NCBI GenBank assembly: GCA_016801845.1
Contig: CM028908.1
Location: 26,093,047-26,157,046, forward strand
Length of the DNA stretch: 64,000 nucleotides
Origin: Polydactylus sextarius
Taxonomy: Eukaryota > Chordata > Actinopteri > Polynemidae
Direction of reading: 5' to 3'
Below, in pieces: positions 35,276-49,070 of this stretch. The position numbers and the translations under genes were made by a program. Each line of letters begins with the position of its first letter. Position 1 is the stretch's first letter. Below the pieces are notes generated by a model. That model ran no database searches. It was given only the letters and a program-made list of their open reading frames with translations, and had not been told where the DNA came from.

Positions 35276-38040
35276 GCACATCCTCACATCTAGTTGACCC
35301 CCCCCCTCTTATAATGACGCTGCGGAAAAAGACAATGACTTCAGTCAAACTGCTGAGAGGCAGCTGATGTGTGCAAGACATTTCCCAGACGATCATCAGT
35401 GAAGACCCAAGCTTTGTCATTTTTAAGTGTGAGAGTTCAAATTCCTTTAGAAGAGGTCAATAAATAACTTAAGAAATAACTTCTTGCAGCCTTCAGCCTC
35501 ATGTAATCTTGAGTTGGTCTTTTGTTTAAAAGAATATCTTGTTTTTTCCCAATAAAGCCATAAAGTCAGGAAGTTGTATTTACTAGGTGTTTGTGTTGAG
35601 TCGGCCAAGAAATTCACAGCACGATGTAAATGTTAAAAGCAGCACTGAGCTGTTTGATCCTCTGACGTGCTGTTTATGACGTGTCACATACAACTTTTAT
35701 AAGACATTTGCCTTTAACCTACAACCGTTTCCATCCAACGTTAATGTTACAACGTGACACATGCCCCAAAGCAGCGTTGACATTTCCGTGTAACTGCTCC
35801 ATCTGAGACTGGGTTGAGGTGGAACAGGGTAAGACCAACTCCCAAGGGAGAACATGACAACACCTTTCAGGGTCAACTCTTTCAGAGGATTCGACTCCTT
35901 GTACATTGAGACATTTGTTTGGTTAGTTTGGAGGAGTTCTGCAGTGTGTCACACAATGTGAGTCCTGCCTTTAGTTTAGATGAAGCTTTAATGAGCTTTT
36001 CAGGTCTGGACTGTTTTCATAGACAGCTCATTATTCTCTTCTCTGTGGCTGGCTTCCCACCAGAGCTACATCTCACAGCCAACCTGGCACTCATCCTCAC
36101 ATCTTGGCTGTCCTAGGTCTCTCTTTACCCAAGTACAACCGTCAGTTAACAAAGCTCATGTCTTATATCTAGTTTGTCGGGCTAATTTATCAAAATAAAA
36201 AACGGAGGCAGACCCTTGGAATGAGCTGAGGTGTATGGGTGTATTTATGATTAGAGTAGAAATCAAGTTTTCTTCTTCACATTAACCACTTATTTTATTT
36301 CAACAAATCCTCAAACTGAAGCCAAAAAATGGGCCAATGAAATCCAAAATTTCATTAGTAATAATCAACAACTTTGGTTCTGTTTTCACAACTGCCAAAA
36401 ACATTATTTTGAAGAGGAGGAGCCACGAGCCAACACGCTCAGGATGCTTAAATAAAACATTAAACATCTCATCTCTCAAAGTTTTTACACATTAAGATCT
36501 GGACTTGAAAATACTTTGTTGCATAAACTGTTGAGAAAATAATTATTTTATTTTTTTTCTGTCCAGCAGGTTGTTGTTCTTGTTCTGATGGTCCAATAGT
36601 AAGAAGCTCCAAGTAGCAAATCTGATCCTGTTTAAACTCAACAAGCAGCTCAATCAACCAAAATTAAAATGTGGACATCAGATGAGTTGTTAAATTATCC
36701 CACATCCACATCGCTTCAGTAACCATGTGCCCACAGTTCCTCATTAGTTGCCCATTTATCACATTTTGAAGGAAATTAACGACACATTATCTCAATTGTG
36801 TTGACATGGTTGTGAAGTGACACTGATGTATTTGTTGCAGTTTGGTTGGATGTTACTGAAAACCTGTTTAAAAGTTGTTATGTTATGTTATGTTATATCT
36901 TGACCTGAGAAAGTATGAAGAGATTTTAATTTCCATGTTTGTGGTTTATTTTGTGAATGTCACATTTTTGTTAAACCTTTGGCTCTGATTATTTTTTTTT
37001 TTTACAGATTTTGCTGCAGGACTTTGTTGTATTTTTGTACTTTTTAGTAATTTATTAATAAGATAGTAATAAGATACTGGATGCCTGGATCATCTATCTA
37101 CCAAGACTGGTGATGTTTGGTCAAACAGTTAATGGAAGTCATGTTCAAATCCCTACTTACTTGTAAATATCTTGACAACTAAACAAGATATTGACAAATT
37201 TCATGTAACTTTTGATACGTTTGGTTCAGTCATGAGTTATAGATAATTTGGGAGGGAAATGTTGGACAGTCCATCATGGCAGAGCTTCACGTTACGTTAT
37301 GGGTTTTTGGTAGAAAACAGAAGTAAGTGTGGCCTGGTCTGTCTCCAACTTCTAAAATGACAATTTTTGGTCCAACAGCCGACACATGGTCGTGATAGTG
37401 CCGATTCTTGCACATCATTTCCTGTTATTGAGCCAAGTTTTATGTTTCTAGGTCATTCCAGCTCACAGCTTCAGAAAATAACAAATCTTTCCCCTCCAGG
37501 GTTTTAATCCTCAAATTTCTCAGGACTCAAGTCTTTTAATTTTCTGTTTCAACATCAAAAACAAAGCGTTTTAGTGAGTAGTTATATTGTTTTATAAGAA
37601 GCTGCTGGTTTGACAGTGACAAAGAACAGAACACCATGACTCTCACGCACCTCATCTGCTTGTTACACAGGTTTTTTTTTGATGCACATTTAGTCTTTTC
37701 AGGTTACATGTACTGTACATGTTGTTTGTAATACAGGCAAAATATATTTTATTTTTATGATTCCAAATCTGACTCCTAACAGAAAGTAACGTATGTTGAG
37801 TTTTCACTACTGTACAAAGGATTCAGGCACTTTTGAGATTGAGATTGAGCTCATTGTTTGATCCCTGTGTTTTTAATCTTGTCCTTAATACTCATCTACC
37901 TTGTTTTGAGGAGAGTCTGGTCTTAGAGTCGTTCTCCAGATAATAACGAGTTGATACTTTGTGTTGGTAGAAAAATCACATCAATCAGATGAGTTTAGAG
38001 AAAGTTGATGTTTTGTAATTTCAACCTAAAGAGTCATAAC
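35276..38040. other. Intergenic; no gene seen
   Basis: No exon, RNA gene or recognisable repeat apart from short homopolymers and a TTATG run near 36883. Open frames here are below 75 codons and look random. Confidence 0.5.
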
Positions 38041-38159
38041 GACAGTGTGAGGGATATAGAGTTGAGTGGAGACAAATGTCTATGTTTTAACACCAGTGTC
38101 AGACTCAAACTAACATGTGATGTGTGTGGTAGTGAGGAGATGGATTCTACAGACAAACC

Positions 38160-38395
38160 AACATCTTGTTAACTTTGTAAATGTAAAGACAGATTCTATA
38201 GAAGATTGTTTATAAAGTCACTACGTTACCTGGAGTTGTTTTACTGTCGACACCGTTTTGAGGAAAAGTCTGTAGAAGTTGATTGTTGAAGGCAGAGTCA
38301 GACTATGTTGCTTTATGCAGCTAACTTTCTGTTTCCACTTCAACACTAGTCTATACTGACACAAACCGATAAAAAAAAGTACATTTCCATGGAAA
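38160..38395. repeat. Interspersed repeat related to 60730-60925
   Basis: 38270-38395 matches 60730-60850 directly (GTTGATTGTTGAA, TAGTCTAT, TGACACAAAC). The adjoining 38166-38222 matches 60884-60925 in reverse orientation (GATTCTATAGAAGATTG). The two halves have therefore been inverted relative to each other between the copies. Confidence 0.7.
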
Positions 38396-38817
38396 TACTC
38401 TCCTGTACTGGAGTCAACTGAGACCGTCTGGATCAATCTGCATTAGACTTTTATTGACTTTCCCCCAACAGGGCGTTGACTCTTCATTCATCCTGTAACG
38501 AGTCATTTAACCATCACACTAACTACAAAGCTGATGCATTAACTTAACGCCTCAATCTGGTTGCCTATTAACAAAAATCTTTCTTTTTTCATTCATTCAA
38601 CTATGATCTTATTAATTAGTAATTACCTCCATCAACAAGTCTAAATATTCTGGTAGGTTCTGAATTTTTAATTTATATAAACATAGAGTTAGTAAGCCCA
38701 ACGCAGATCGCCATGTTGCGCCGCCATCTTGACACTACAGGTGCTGACAGGGGACAACACAAGATAAATATGGCTCCGCCTTTTGTGTTTTTACATTCAG
38801 TGGCAGTGTGACTGACT

Positions 38818-39361
38818 AAAGCCTCATTTATGCTCGTCTGTATCCGTCGATAAGCAACGACGCAGCTGTCTGTGTCATTGTGTAGCCCGTCCAACCCCCT
38901 CTCCGTGAGCTTACGTGCATCTCTCCAATTTTTTAACTATTTGTCGAAACAACACAGAGAACATGGAGACCGCAGGGCTCTGATTGGTCCATTAGAATTA
39001 CCTCATTTCCAGAATCTCACTGTGTCGGTTGTTTTCATTCTACAACAACAACATCGTCACGCGTTTCCTCTTTAGTTCTTGTCACATTTGCAAAAAAAAG
39101 GTTTGTTTTTCAATGTCGATCATTTCCAACTCCAACAAACATCTCCTCTCTGTCTCCATTGTTTGTTGTGTGTGAAGGAATAAACAGCCAGAGTCAATAA
39201 TTGTAACAGAAAGAAAAGTATCGCCCCCTACTGTTCTGGTGGTGAACTGCTTTACGACACCTGCCAACCAACGGAGAACTTTGAAAGGGTTCACGACTGT
39301 GTCGATCCGACTCGTGTAGCTGTGAAGTACACAGTCGGAAAAACATAACTCAGACTTCGGA
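38818..39361. mobile_element. MITE with imperfect terminal inverted repeats, copy 2
   Basis: Aligns with 15200-15640 in ahcy intron 2, from TAAAGCCTCATTTATGCTCG to AAAACATAACTCAGACTT, and keeps the CTGATTGGTCCATTAGAATT and CAACAACAACATCGTC landmarks. It encodes nothing. Confidence 0.65.
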
Positions 39362-41049
39362 CTCACAGAGGCAGATACCCACCAGAGACAGTCCATCTAT
39401 ATCATCTATAAACCATCTTTACATCTAGATACATATCGGCTCAGACAGCAGCAGGCTGGCGGCCGCGATGCGCCATGTAGAGACAGAAATGACACGCTGT
39501 CGTATTATTAAGATAAATAACATGGTATAACATGGATATGTTAAACATGTTGAGGTAAACAATCTTTTGCTGAGTTAAAATTACTGCTAGCCTGTCTATG
39601 GCGTTTCCCATTAGCATTGTGTTAGCATCAAGCTAGCGGACTACGTGCTAGTTTTCCACATTAAATCTGAAAAATATGTTTGTATTAGTGAAAAACAAGT
39701 GAGAGAGTGAGGAGAGAGACAGAGGTGTCATGGTAGATGTACGATAGGAAACACTGAGTAAATATCAAAGTTGGTTTTCCCAAATAGAAAGACGAGGTCT
39801 TGTTGATACTTCTCAGCCACCGTAGGAGGAAATGTGCACACAGGCTAAAGATACTATTCAGTTGGTTGTGGTATACGACCTCACCACTAGATGAGAGTAA
39901 ATCACAATATGGCACCGTAACCAACCAGAGTCACAAGAACAAATCTGGTGGCACAACAAAGCACAGTCACCAGGCACCTCACATCAAAATCAGTTATGAC
40001 ATCAGATATTCATGGATCGTCAAAACATCCTTGTTTTGTTAGATTTATTTTGGGACTACGATGAAACAATGATACTGTGATCAAAGTAGAAATGTCCCTC
40101 TGCCTTGACAGAAAGATACTGAAACTGACGCAAAAGCAACAACTTAAGGTGCATGTGGTTTATAGTAACTCTTTCGGCAGAACGGTTCTTTAGGTACGTG
40201 GGAGGTGGAGCAGCCATTTGTTCCTGTAAACCCTCAACTAGAGTCATAACTCTGAGCTTCAGTGGAGCTGAAGAGTGATCCATGAAAACACAGTTGGATC
40301 TGCTGAATGCAGATAAACAGATCCATATGTTACCTCCCGTATTCCCTTCGTCATTGGTATAACATATTTTAGTGGTTGTGGTGTAGTGTGTCATCATTGT
40401 GTGCGTTCCCGCTGTGTCCTCACTGTGGGGGGACAGCTCCGCTTCACATCTGACGTTACTGCTCCACCTGGTCCTTTAAGATAAACTACGGGGTCTCGTT
40501 GTGAGTTAAGGTCTGATGTTTATCTTGTGAGGCTGAGGCCTGTCTTTCTGTGAGCTGCCACCACATACTCTGTTATTCAGTAAACATACTTTATCTCATT
40601 ATGTTATTTTATATAATTGCAAATTAACCACCTTTGGGTTTCAGGACCAACAAAACTTTTTGATGGGTTTTTGATTTTTCCACCAGGTTCCAGCTGATGA
40701 TAAAAACAACAACATCAATAATGGACAATAGTCTTTGACTGTGAAACTCAGACTCAGCGCTGGCGTCTTGCTCTGTGACGCCTTGTTCCATCATAATAAC
40801 ATCAAATAACGAATCAACACCCAAATCTTATTGGCTCCAGAAACAGCTATCAATGGGAGCACTGATGGATCGATGTGATAAGATATATGTATTTTGTCCA
40901 TTATACTTTAAAAAAAACAAACAAAAAAAAGTACTATGTTTTAGTTTGGCACATGTCCTGAGGAAGACAAGTTATTTAAAGGGAAGTTTAAAGTTCCAGA
41001 TTGAAAATTAAGTCCATGATCTAAACTTCACATGATTGGTGACAAACGT
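39362..41049. other. Intergenic; no gene seen
   Basis: No recognisable exon or mobile element. A 113-codon minus frame (40056-40397) shows no family features. Confidence 0.5.
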
Positions 41050-41640
41050 CCAATGTTTGACATCAGCAGATTCATCATCCTCCTTACTTTTCACTGACAC
41101 ATTGGCCTGTTGTTGAAGAAAATGATGAATCTGCTGATGTGGAACAACCTTCATCACCAGTTGTTATAAAACCAGACGTTGGGTAAGTCTTGTAAAACAG
41201 TGTTTTTAATAAACTCTGGGTTCACTTACTAAGTTGTCAGTACTTCAGTTTATATGTAGGGACCCTATTCATGCTACTGCTGAAGACCACCATGTAATAT
41301 TATAATGTAACATTTTTGACATTTTCTTATTTTATTTTCTAAAAATAATAATTAAAAAATGACTAGAATTAAATCATATTCTCTAATTGCTGGTTGTAGC
41401 TCCACTAATAACAAATACTGAACTATATTGTGAATTATTCCTAAACTTCTTGGTCCTTCATTATTTCTTTCATCCCTCAGCCCCATTTACTTTCATTGTT
41501 AACTATTTGGTTGTGAAAATAAAAGACGATCAAACTGGATATTACTTCAACCAACGTAACATATATCTTGATGGGAGTTTGACTCATATTCATGGTGACA
41601 TTGACCCTGGGTTCATGTTGCTCCAGACCATCACTTTAAC
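41050..41640. mobile_element. Palindromic MITE-like family, copy C
   Basis: Contains a perfect 18 bp inverted pair (41061-41078 against 41122-41139), then the GGAACAACCTTCATCACCAG arm, the interior and the terminal CAGACCATCACTTTAAC. A ~197 bp block (41284-41480), also found at 31315-31460 in copy B, replaces the interior part seen in copy D. The 152-codon open frame at 41387-41845 overlaps the repeat and is not a credible gene. Confidence 0.7.
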
Positions 41641-41845
41641 ATGGAAAGGGGCAGATTTTAGCATCTACACTTTACCTTTAAGGAACTGTCAATTTGGCAT
41701 TCTTCATTTTTTCCACAACCCTCTCTCTCTTCTGTTATGCCACTTTAGAAAACTGCCATTTTACAAGACTGCAGTTAACATCTTGACCACCAGGGACACT
41801 GATATTAAGCCACCAATGGCCACTTCAATCAAACATCAATTTTAA

Positions 41846-42995
41846 AGATTACTGCCTGCACACAAGGGGTCAGTGCATAAAAACCATCTGCAAACATTTG
41901 AATACAAGTTTTTTTTAAGAGTTTAATTTCTCTTGGCTTATTAAAAACAATCTAATAATAACCACACAAATAAATAGTACATTAGGATTAAATAAATGTA
42001 TTACGAAAACATCAAAACATCAGTGTGACAAATCAGCATCTGTTTTTAAACAACTCATATGAGTCAAACCCTCATTTGAACTGTTTGAACATCACAGATG
42101 AGTGTTGTATGGCTCTGTGGCCACAACAAAGACTGTGGTAAAATAATTGAAAAATAAAACTTTAGTAGCAGAAAAATATATGGTCACAGTAGTAAAACTG
42201 GAAAGAATTGGCACTGAGGTGCTGCTAATTACTTTGGTGTAAGTGAGTCACTGGTGGAAAAAAAAACCCTGCAGGAAATGACCCTATGACCTTTTTTGTA
42301 AATAGTCTCCTTAACAGCAGAAAAAAGTCGACTTGTCAACATCATATCTGTTTTGTGTCTGACTAAAGGGACGAGTGATTAGCACAAATAGAGCAACCAG
42401 ATTCGATTTCAAAACTTTCTGCAGCTACTTTCTGCAACAAATGTACAAAGATATTTCACTTTAGTGGAAAGTGTGCGAGGTAGTTTCATATTCTTGACTG
42501 TTTAATGCAGGATTTGCGTGAATTGTTTCTTAAAGTTGGGTTTAAGTTTGTGTTTTTACAGCAATGTTTCTCAATGGCCCGTTTCAGACGTCTGTGTATG
42601 TGTTGATATGAAGGAAAGGGCGGTGCTGGGAAGCAGCTTTTGTGCTCAATTAAAAGTTTCTTTGGATTCTTCAAAAGGGCATCTGGAGCCTGACATGAGA
42701 AACTGGTTTTGCATGGAATTTCACAAACACTAAAAATTATGCTGGCAATTTGTTGCAGAGTTGTGGGAGTATTAGGACTTGGGGTGTATGTGTGAGCAAA
42801 CGTCTGTGTGATTTGTTTCTGCACCTTCACATTAGATGAATGCTAATAAATAATGACAACGGTCTTGTTTTCTGGAGCATGTGTAGCTGTTGTCTTTAGT
42901 TGAACATTTAAGGCTGATATTCAACTGTTTTCATATGTTGCTGTCTTTCAAAAAGCTAAATGATGACATCGGTGGGATGGTTTTCTGTTCGCTCT
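41846..42995. other. Intergenic; no gene seen
   Basis: AT-rich DNA without recognisable exons. The overlapping frames at 42486-42830 (minus) and 42518-42733 (plus) are mutually exclusive and match no family I know. Confidence 0.45.
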
Positions 42996-43380
42996 AATGT
43001 CTCTTCTCCATCACGTGGTTGTGTCTCTACTGGACTCTACTGGACTCTACTCAGTCTGGTAGTAGACACGTTGTTTTCCATCACAGTTTGGTTCCTCCTC
43101 CACGTGAATGTGGTGAGTGGAGTCAAACTGCTGCGACGTCACGACACAAAAACATCAGTAAACATTAATGGACATGGAGGAGATGCTGTACTTGTTGCTG
43201 GGTTAGCTTACGACCAGGTAGCTACGACGATGGCTATCACTCTTGTCCTGTTTAAAAATGGAGCTTGATTATTTTGTTGACGCTCTCTCAACTCAACTGG
43301 CGTCTGGTGGCAGCTTGTGAAGACACTCCCTCTGACCAATCAGTGGCCGGCGTCTGTTCACGTCACGTTTTAGTATTGAC
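42996..43380. mobile_element. Foldback element, copy 2
   Basis: Begins AATGTCTCTTCTCC. It is nearly identical to 9667-10065 through the GGACATGGAGGAGATGCTG centre and ACCAATCAGTGGCCGGCGTC, with two decamer units instead of six. The right arm is not the reverse complement seen in copy 1; the sequence instead runs on to AGTGGAAAAGCAC (about 43486). It could be a full-length form with a different right end. Confidence 0.8.
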
Positions 43381-43499
43381 TCAGATCAACAGAGTTGGAA
43401 CTAAAAAGAGCAGCTGGTACCGACTACAATCCCTGATGGAAAGCCAAAAAAATGAGTCGAGTCGGGTAGTGCTGGAACAGTGAAGTGGAAAAGCACGGT

Positions 43500-46280
43500 T
43501 TGTTGTAGTTGTATATACTTACATACTTGACTCCCTGCAGAAAAAAAAAACACAAACAATATCTATGTCTTGAATCCAGTTTTCCCAACAATTTCTAAAC
43601 ACATCAACAGTATTTTCCTGTTTCTTGACCTGAAGACTGCAGCTTTATTCTGTAGTTTCGATGTGATGTAATTGTGGTCGTTAGTGGTCAGTGCACACAG
43701 TTCCCCGGAACAATAATTAGCCCCCCCGTCACAAACCCTCAGAGATGACAAAAAGTATAGTATAAGTATCTGCAAATGATTTCCTACCACACATATGTGG
43801 AACCCACATGATGTCAGGCGAAACAGCCTTTAGGTTTATCTAAAAAATGTGGTGTTCATGCTCCATGGACCCGAAAATCTGGAGGCCTGTGGAGGCCAGA
43901 AAAAGACTGTTGAGTGTCTGCACCCAGTTAGCAGCTTTCATAGGAATGAATATGGTTTCCAGGTTTTCTTAACGTATCCATAATCTGAGAAAAACAAAAA
44001 CAAAAGAAACCCTGCTTTGTGTTGGATTTTATCGTGGTTTGTTCTGAGCTTAATGACACAAACATTTCTTGAAGCTCGTTAAGAAGAGAGTTGCCCTCTC
44101 AGTCAGTTTGTTTGCTTTTTAACGCTGTTTCTGTTGCAAAGTTTATGAGCTGCTCAATGTTGCAGAATCAGAAAGAAAGAAAAAAATAAAGTTGTAAGCT
44201 GTCAAATTAACACTAAAGCCTTTTCAGACACATCTTGACGATGATGCTTTAAAGAGATAAAGAACCTCTAAACAATCTGACTGTCACTTGAGTGTATTGC
44301 TTTTTAACTTTACACAGATAGTCTCCAGGTTTTAGCAGAAAAGTGAACGAACTAACAACAACTATCCCAGAGACAATGGATAAAACCAGATCTAGATGTC
44401 TGCCCCCTAGTGGCATTTAGTTTTTCAACAAAACTTTGTTTACAGAACCTCATCTTAGCAAAGTTACAAAGCAAACAAACAACGTTCATAGTTCAGTTAA
44501 TATCTCGTCTGACTCATTAAACACGTGCCTGTGTGATGTAGCTTAATACTGTGTTTAATTAAAATGTGATCATTTCCTACGGTACTGGAGGCAGTCCATA
44601 TTTACGGAAAGAGAGGGAACCATTGCTATAAAAACACCACGGAGACCCTTGATCTTCACTGCCTGCTGCTACATGACACATGAATTCCTCTCAGAAAAGT
44701 TCAATTTAACTTTGTGTTTTATTATTTATTGTTCAATTGCTGGACCATCAAGCATTTTAGCATGGTTTGGTTCTCTCAACCTTCTCAACCATAGTGAAGT
44801 TGGAGATGGACTTTGGACTTTTAGCAGGATGAACAATAACCACATGGCTCCTCTGAGAAGTTCAAACACACACACACACACACACAAAAGAAAAGATTTT
44901 CTCTCTCACTTAGATGATGTCAATTTCTGCTAACCTGGTTTCCATAAATACAAACTTGGCACATTTGAGGCCTATTGTCAAGAGATTAATGACTTATGTG
45001 TCTGTTTAATTTCACACTTTGTCAAATTGAGACTTTCCAGAAGGAGAAAAAAATGCCTTTGGTGACATTGCTCACCAATCAAACAAACCCAGAAGATAAA
45101 AGGGTGAACGATGCATCCAAACGAGAAGCATGTGTGGATGCAGCATCTCAGTTATTTGGAAAACAGGCCAAAGCCCCCAGAGAAGGTGCCCAAATAACAA
45201 AATTATCCTGGCGAAGACCTGGGCCACACATATTTGTGTTTTCTCTGCCTCATTGATGCTCGACCCGTGCAGAGCATGACTCTGAGATGACCGGACCAAT
45301 TCTGGCCCAAAGACAGAACATCAACCAACACTCAACGATAGCAGCTGAAATCAGCCCAGATGTTGAAGTCTATGGGCCAGACATCGGTTGAGTATTCTGG
45401 GATGTATTGAGCAAGAAGCCAGAAAAACTACAAAACTAGAAAACTGCTGTTTAGGCTTGTTCCAGTCCTTTAAATCACCATTTATCAGAAAATCCAAAAA
45501 TCTTTGGCATTGCAGAGTAATGACTGATGAGCCTAACAGAGTCTTAAACATATCATTACTATTTCAAATGTAGTGAAATATGAAGCTGCTAATAACTATA
45601 TAATAAATACCAGCGCAGCAGAGAACATCTAAGGACAAAAAACCTCGGTATGTTTGTTTGTGCTACATCGGTTCATATTTCTCATCTACTCTCTATCTCA
45701 TTTCTTCATGCGACAGATCTTTAGACTGCTCATATAGATGGTATAAGTGTGTTAATTCAAATTCAAATTAAACCAAAGTGTGCTTTCTTTTCTAAAGCTG
45801 CAATTCTGTTTTCTAATCAGATACAATCTGATACACTTAAAAACTAAAGTAACACTCATGTCAGTTGAATTCAGTTTCCAGCAAATCCCACAGAAACTGT
45901 GCAAAGTTGCACAGGTGAACTACAACTTTTGATCATCTTCAATGAATTAAACACATCGGTTTTATTTGGTAGGTGTTGTAGAATGAAAAACTAATTGTTA
46001 CTATGCTTCAGGGTTGGAATTGACATGTGTTGATTATCTCAAACTTTCATAGGTTCTTTGTTGTGGTCATTGAATAAAACCAAAACGATTTGATCACCCC
46101 CTGGTGACTGGTCTCAGAATAGCTCATAAACCCTGCCCCTCCAGTACAACAGGCAGTGTTTCAAATTAACCACCCATCGTCAAAACTATGTTTACAACAT
46201 TGTATTTCTCACAGTAAGAAGCAACAGATGAATCAATCAATCACGGTCATTACAAAGACAGTGGAGCTCCTTCTCCAACA
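43500..46280. other. Intergenic; no gene seen
   Basis: A (CA)n tract at about 44867-44884 is the only clear structure. The 86-codon frame at 44996-45256 has no recognisable domain. Confidence 0.5.
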
Positions 46281-46288
46281 CAATCATC

Positions 46289-46363
46289 CAATTCAATTCA
46301 ATTCAGTTTTATTTATATAGCACCAGATCATAAAAACATTTATCTCAAGGCACTTTACATAGA
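46289..46363. mobile_element. Teleost retroelement tail fragment
   Basis: An (AATTC)n start followed by AGTTTTATTTATATAGCACC and TCTCAAGGCACTTTACATAG, a sequence I recognise as a common interspersed repeat of teleost genomes. Only about 75 bp is preserved. Confidence 0.6.
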
Positions 46364-46435
46364 AAAACCCAACATTCGTAAATCGTCCAACGTGTAAATA
46401 TTGTTTTCTTATTATTTAGTGTCTTTAAGTATGAG

Positions 46436-46584
<149 letters not shown>

Positions 46585-47149
46585 TTCTGTCTTTAAGCCG
46601 TCATCTGACTTTAGTTTGTTCCTGTTGAGATCAACAAGGAGCCTGAACTGACAGGAATCAGTAAACCTTTTTTACAGACAGCCTTAGTTTTCCACTGGTT
46701 GGACGGAAGAACCAGAATCCAGATGTGGGAGCTGCAACGACCGCACAGCAGAACAGTGATGAATCAAAGCTTCAACAGCTTGGAAACAAAAAACATGCAA
46801 ACATGCATTTTACGATGTTGAAAACACAAGAAGACAGCAATAACATTTAGGATCTTAAAATATATTACTTGAATCCTGTTTATAAAACTTTTTGTGTAAA
46901 AATTCAACTTAATTCAAGAATCCAGAAATTCAGCTTCAGTGTTAATAGGTTTACATCAATATATGAAGAACTGTATGTGAGATACAGGCCCACACAAGTT
47001 GTAGGGGTTGAAAAGAAACTGGATGGGTATACATGTAGTCATACAAAACATATTTGTATTTAAAAACTGGACTGAGGAGAGACTCAGCAGCGTCGGTGGT
47101 GATCTTTGGTAGTTAATCTTTGGTTAGGACCTCTGAGTAAAGACGTTGC

Positions 47150-47290
47150 TCCTGGGAACAATCTAATGGAGGATTTCCAGGCATGTTCAACTGGCAGGAG
47201 ACCTCAGAGTAGACACCTCAGGATCTTCTACAAGGAGCTGGAAAGCATCACTGTGGTGAGGGACACCTGGATATATGGCTACAACTTAGG
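47150..47290. mobile_element. Degenerate LINE-associated repeat fragment
   Basis: Contains GGCATGTTCAACTGGCAGGA and GACCTCAGAGTAGACACCTC, degenerate versions of a widespread teleost retroelement sequence. The resemblance is from memory and needs a repeat-library comparison. Confidence 0.45.
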
Positions 47291-49007
47291 GCTGTTAATA
47301 GATTTAAAAAGAAAACAACAAATTAACGAATTTGGGGGTTTGGGGGTGATAATCACCAGCGGAAGTAAATGAATTTACGTTAACAGCGTTAAATTATGTT
47401 AATCCCATAGATTAACAGGTTAATTCTGACAGCTCTACTAAAAATGGTTGTGTGGATCTTTTTCAGTTAATTAATGTCCAATGTCTTTGACCCACAGACA
47501 TCAGTAGAAACTCCGAGCACTTCACTGTAGCCTCCCTCAGCTCTGCTTGGTTGTGGCATCTCTCATCTTTAATCTTGTCCTCGCCCCTCATCTGGACCAA
47601 GATCAGATCTATTCATCAACTGAGACTGATGAATAGATCTTCAGACACTTCCTCTGTCTTGAGTTATACTTGCATGTCATGTTTGCTGTCCAACCACTTT
47701 AGGAATGAAAGGTATTCATAGTTGTTATGGTTCATTCACTGTGTTATTTATTAATTTATTCACATCAAAAAGATGGTTGTGTTTATTTCAAAGACATTTT
47801 GGCTTCATTGTGGAGTCACATAAAGTAGAGACATGTTGTCTACAGTCACTAGTCTGAGACTATATATCACATAAGATGAGTCTGAAACAGGTCAATGTTG
47901 TCTGTCAGGTGAGATCATGAAAACCAGTATCTATATTACATTAATTGAAAAGACTTTGTGGTTAGAGTGGACACAAGGGGAATAAGACACAAACGGGCTT
48001 GTGGCTACACAGCCGGAGTCAATTTCCCACAATGTAAATAACCGTATCAGTTACAAATTTCATTAAAGCTACAAGCGTGACGAGCAGAGCTTGATTTGTA
48101 ATAGATCCTGTTCCGGCAGGAATCAGGATCTGTGACCTTCCTGACCGGGAGCAGAACCTATTAGAACATTAAAAATGTTGTTGTTGTTTGTCGGGAGAGA
48201 TGGAGATTAAACTGGTCCACATGCCTCCCTGTGCTGATTCTGAGTTAATATTGTGAATGCTCTGATTATTAAATGTAAACATATAATCAACTTTAATGTT
48301 CCATGACAGTTCCTCTGTGCTCCAGGACTTTTCTGCACCTGTATCTTATTCTTCAGTGTAGTACGTTGTCGTAATGAAAACCGAGGCTGAGCTGAGTGAT
48401 GAAAACACTGTAACACTGAATCAAATCATTAATTGTGATATCTGTGTTGAGTTTAAACAAAAGATGAGTGTGCACTAATTAATTCACTAACTTTAATAAC
48501 AAAGAAAACAAAAAATAGAAAGAATGGGATGAAGCATGCTGGAATACTTCATTGACCAGAAACTTAAAGTTAAAACCCACTCAGCTGGGTTGTATATGAT
48601 TAATGTAGGACATTTAGGATGTAATTGACAATTACTAAAACGTGGCTCATTAAGATGACATGTTGACCAGCAACTCACTTCTAAATCATTTCCTGGACTG
48701 TTTAAATCATTAACTTGTTCAGTGATCACTCACAGTCTGTCTCAGCTGTGACCATTTGCATCTTTTCTGAATAAAAGCAGCAGATGGTCAACTATCATTT
48801 TTATAGAAATTACCACCATACTCTTCAATGCAGCTAAACTTTGTCCATAAAAGTCCAGATAATCTTGAGGTTTGAGAAGATGAAGACTGTTTACATTCAG
48901 TCAATAAATCACAGTGTTTTGAAGTTGGGACATTTTAAGCATGAACAGCTTTTCTGTACCAAAATTTCACTGAAATTGCATGTGGATATAGTTTTGGTCG
49001 ACTTAGG

Positions 49008-49010
<3 letters not shown>
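47291..49010. other. Intergenic; no gene seen
   Basis: No exon or RNA structure recognised. Confidence 0.5.

Positions 49011-49069
<59 letters not shown>
49011..49069. repeat. (CA)n microsatellite
   Basis: About 29 uninterrupted CA units, the longest dinucleotide tract in the window. The Thr-His and Cys-Val open frames across it are artefacts. Confidence 0.98.

Positions 49070-49070
<1 letters not shown>

Noticed and set aside
41387..41845. 152-codon open frame
   Set aside because: It lies largely in a block shared with two other repeat copies and has no known domain or good start context.
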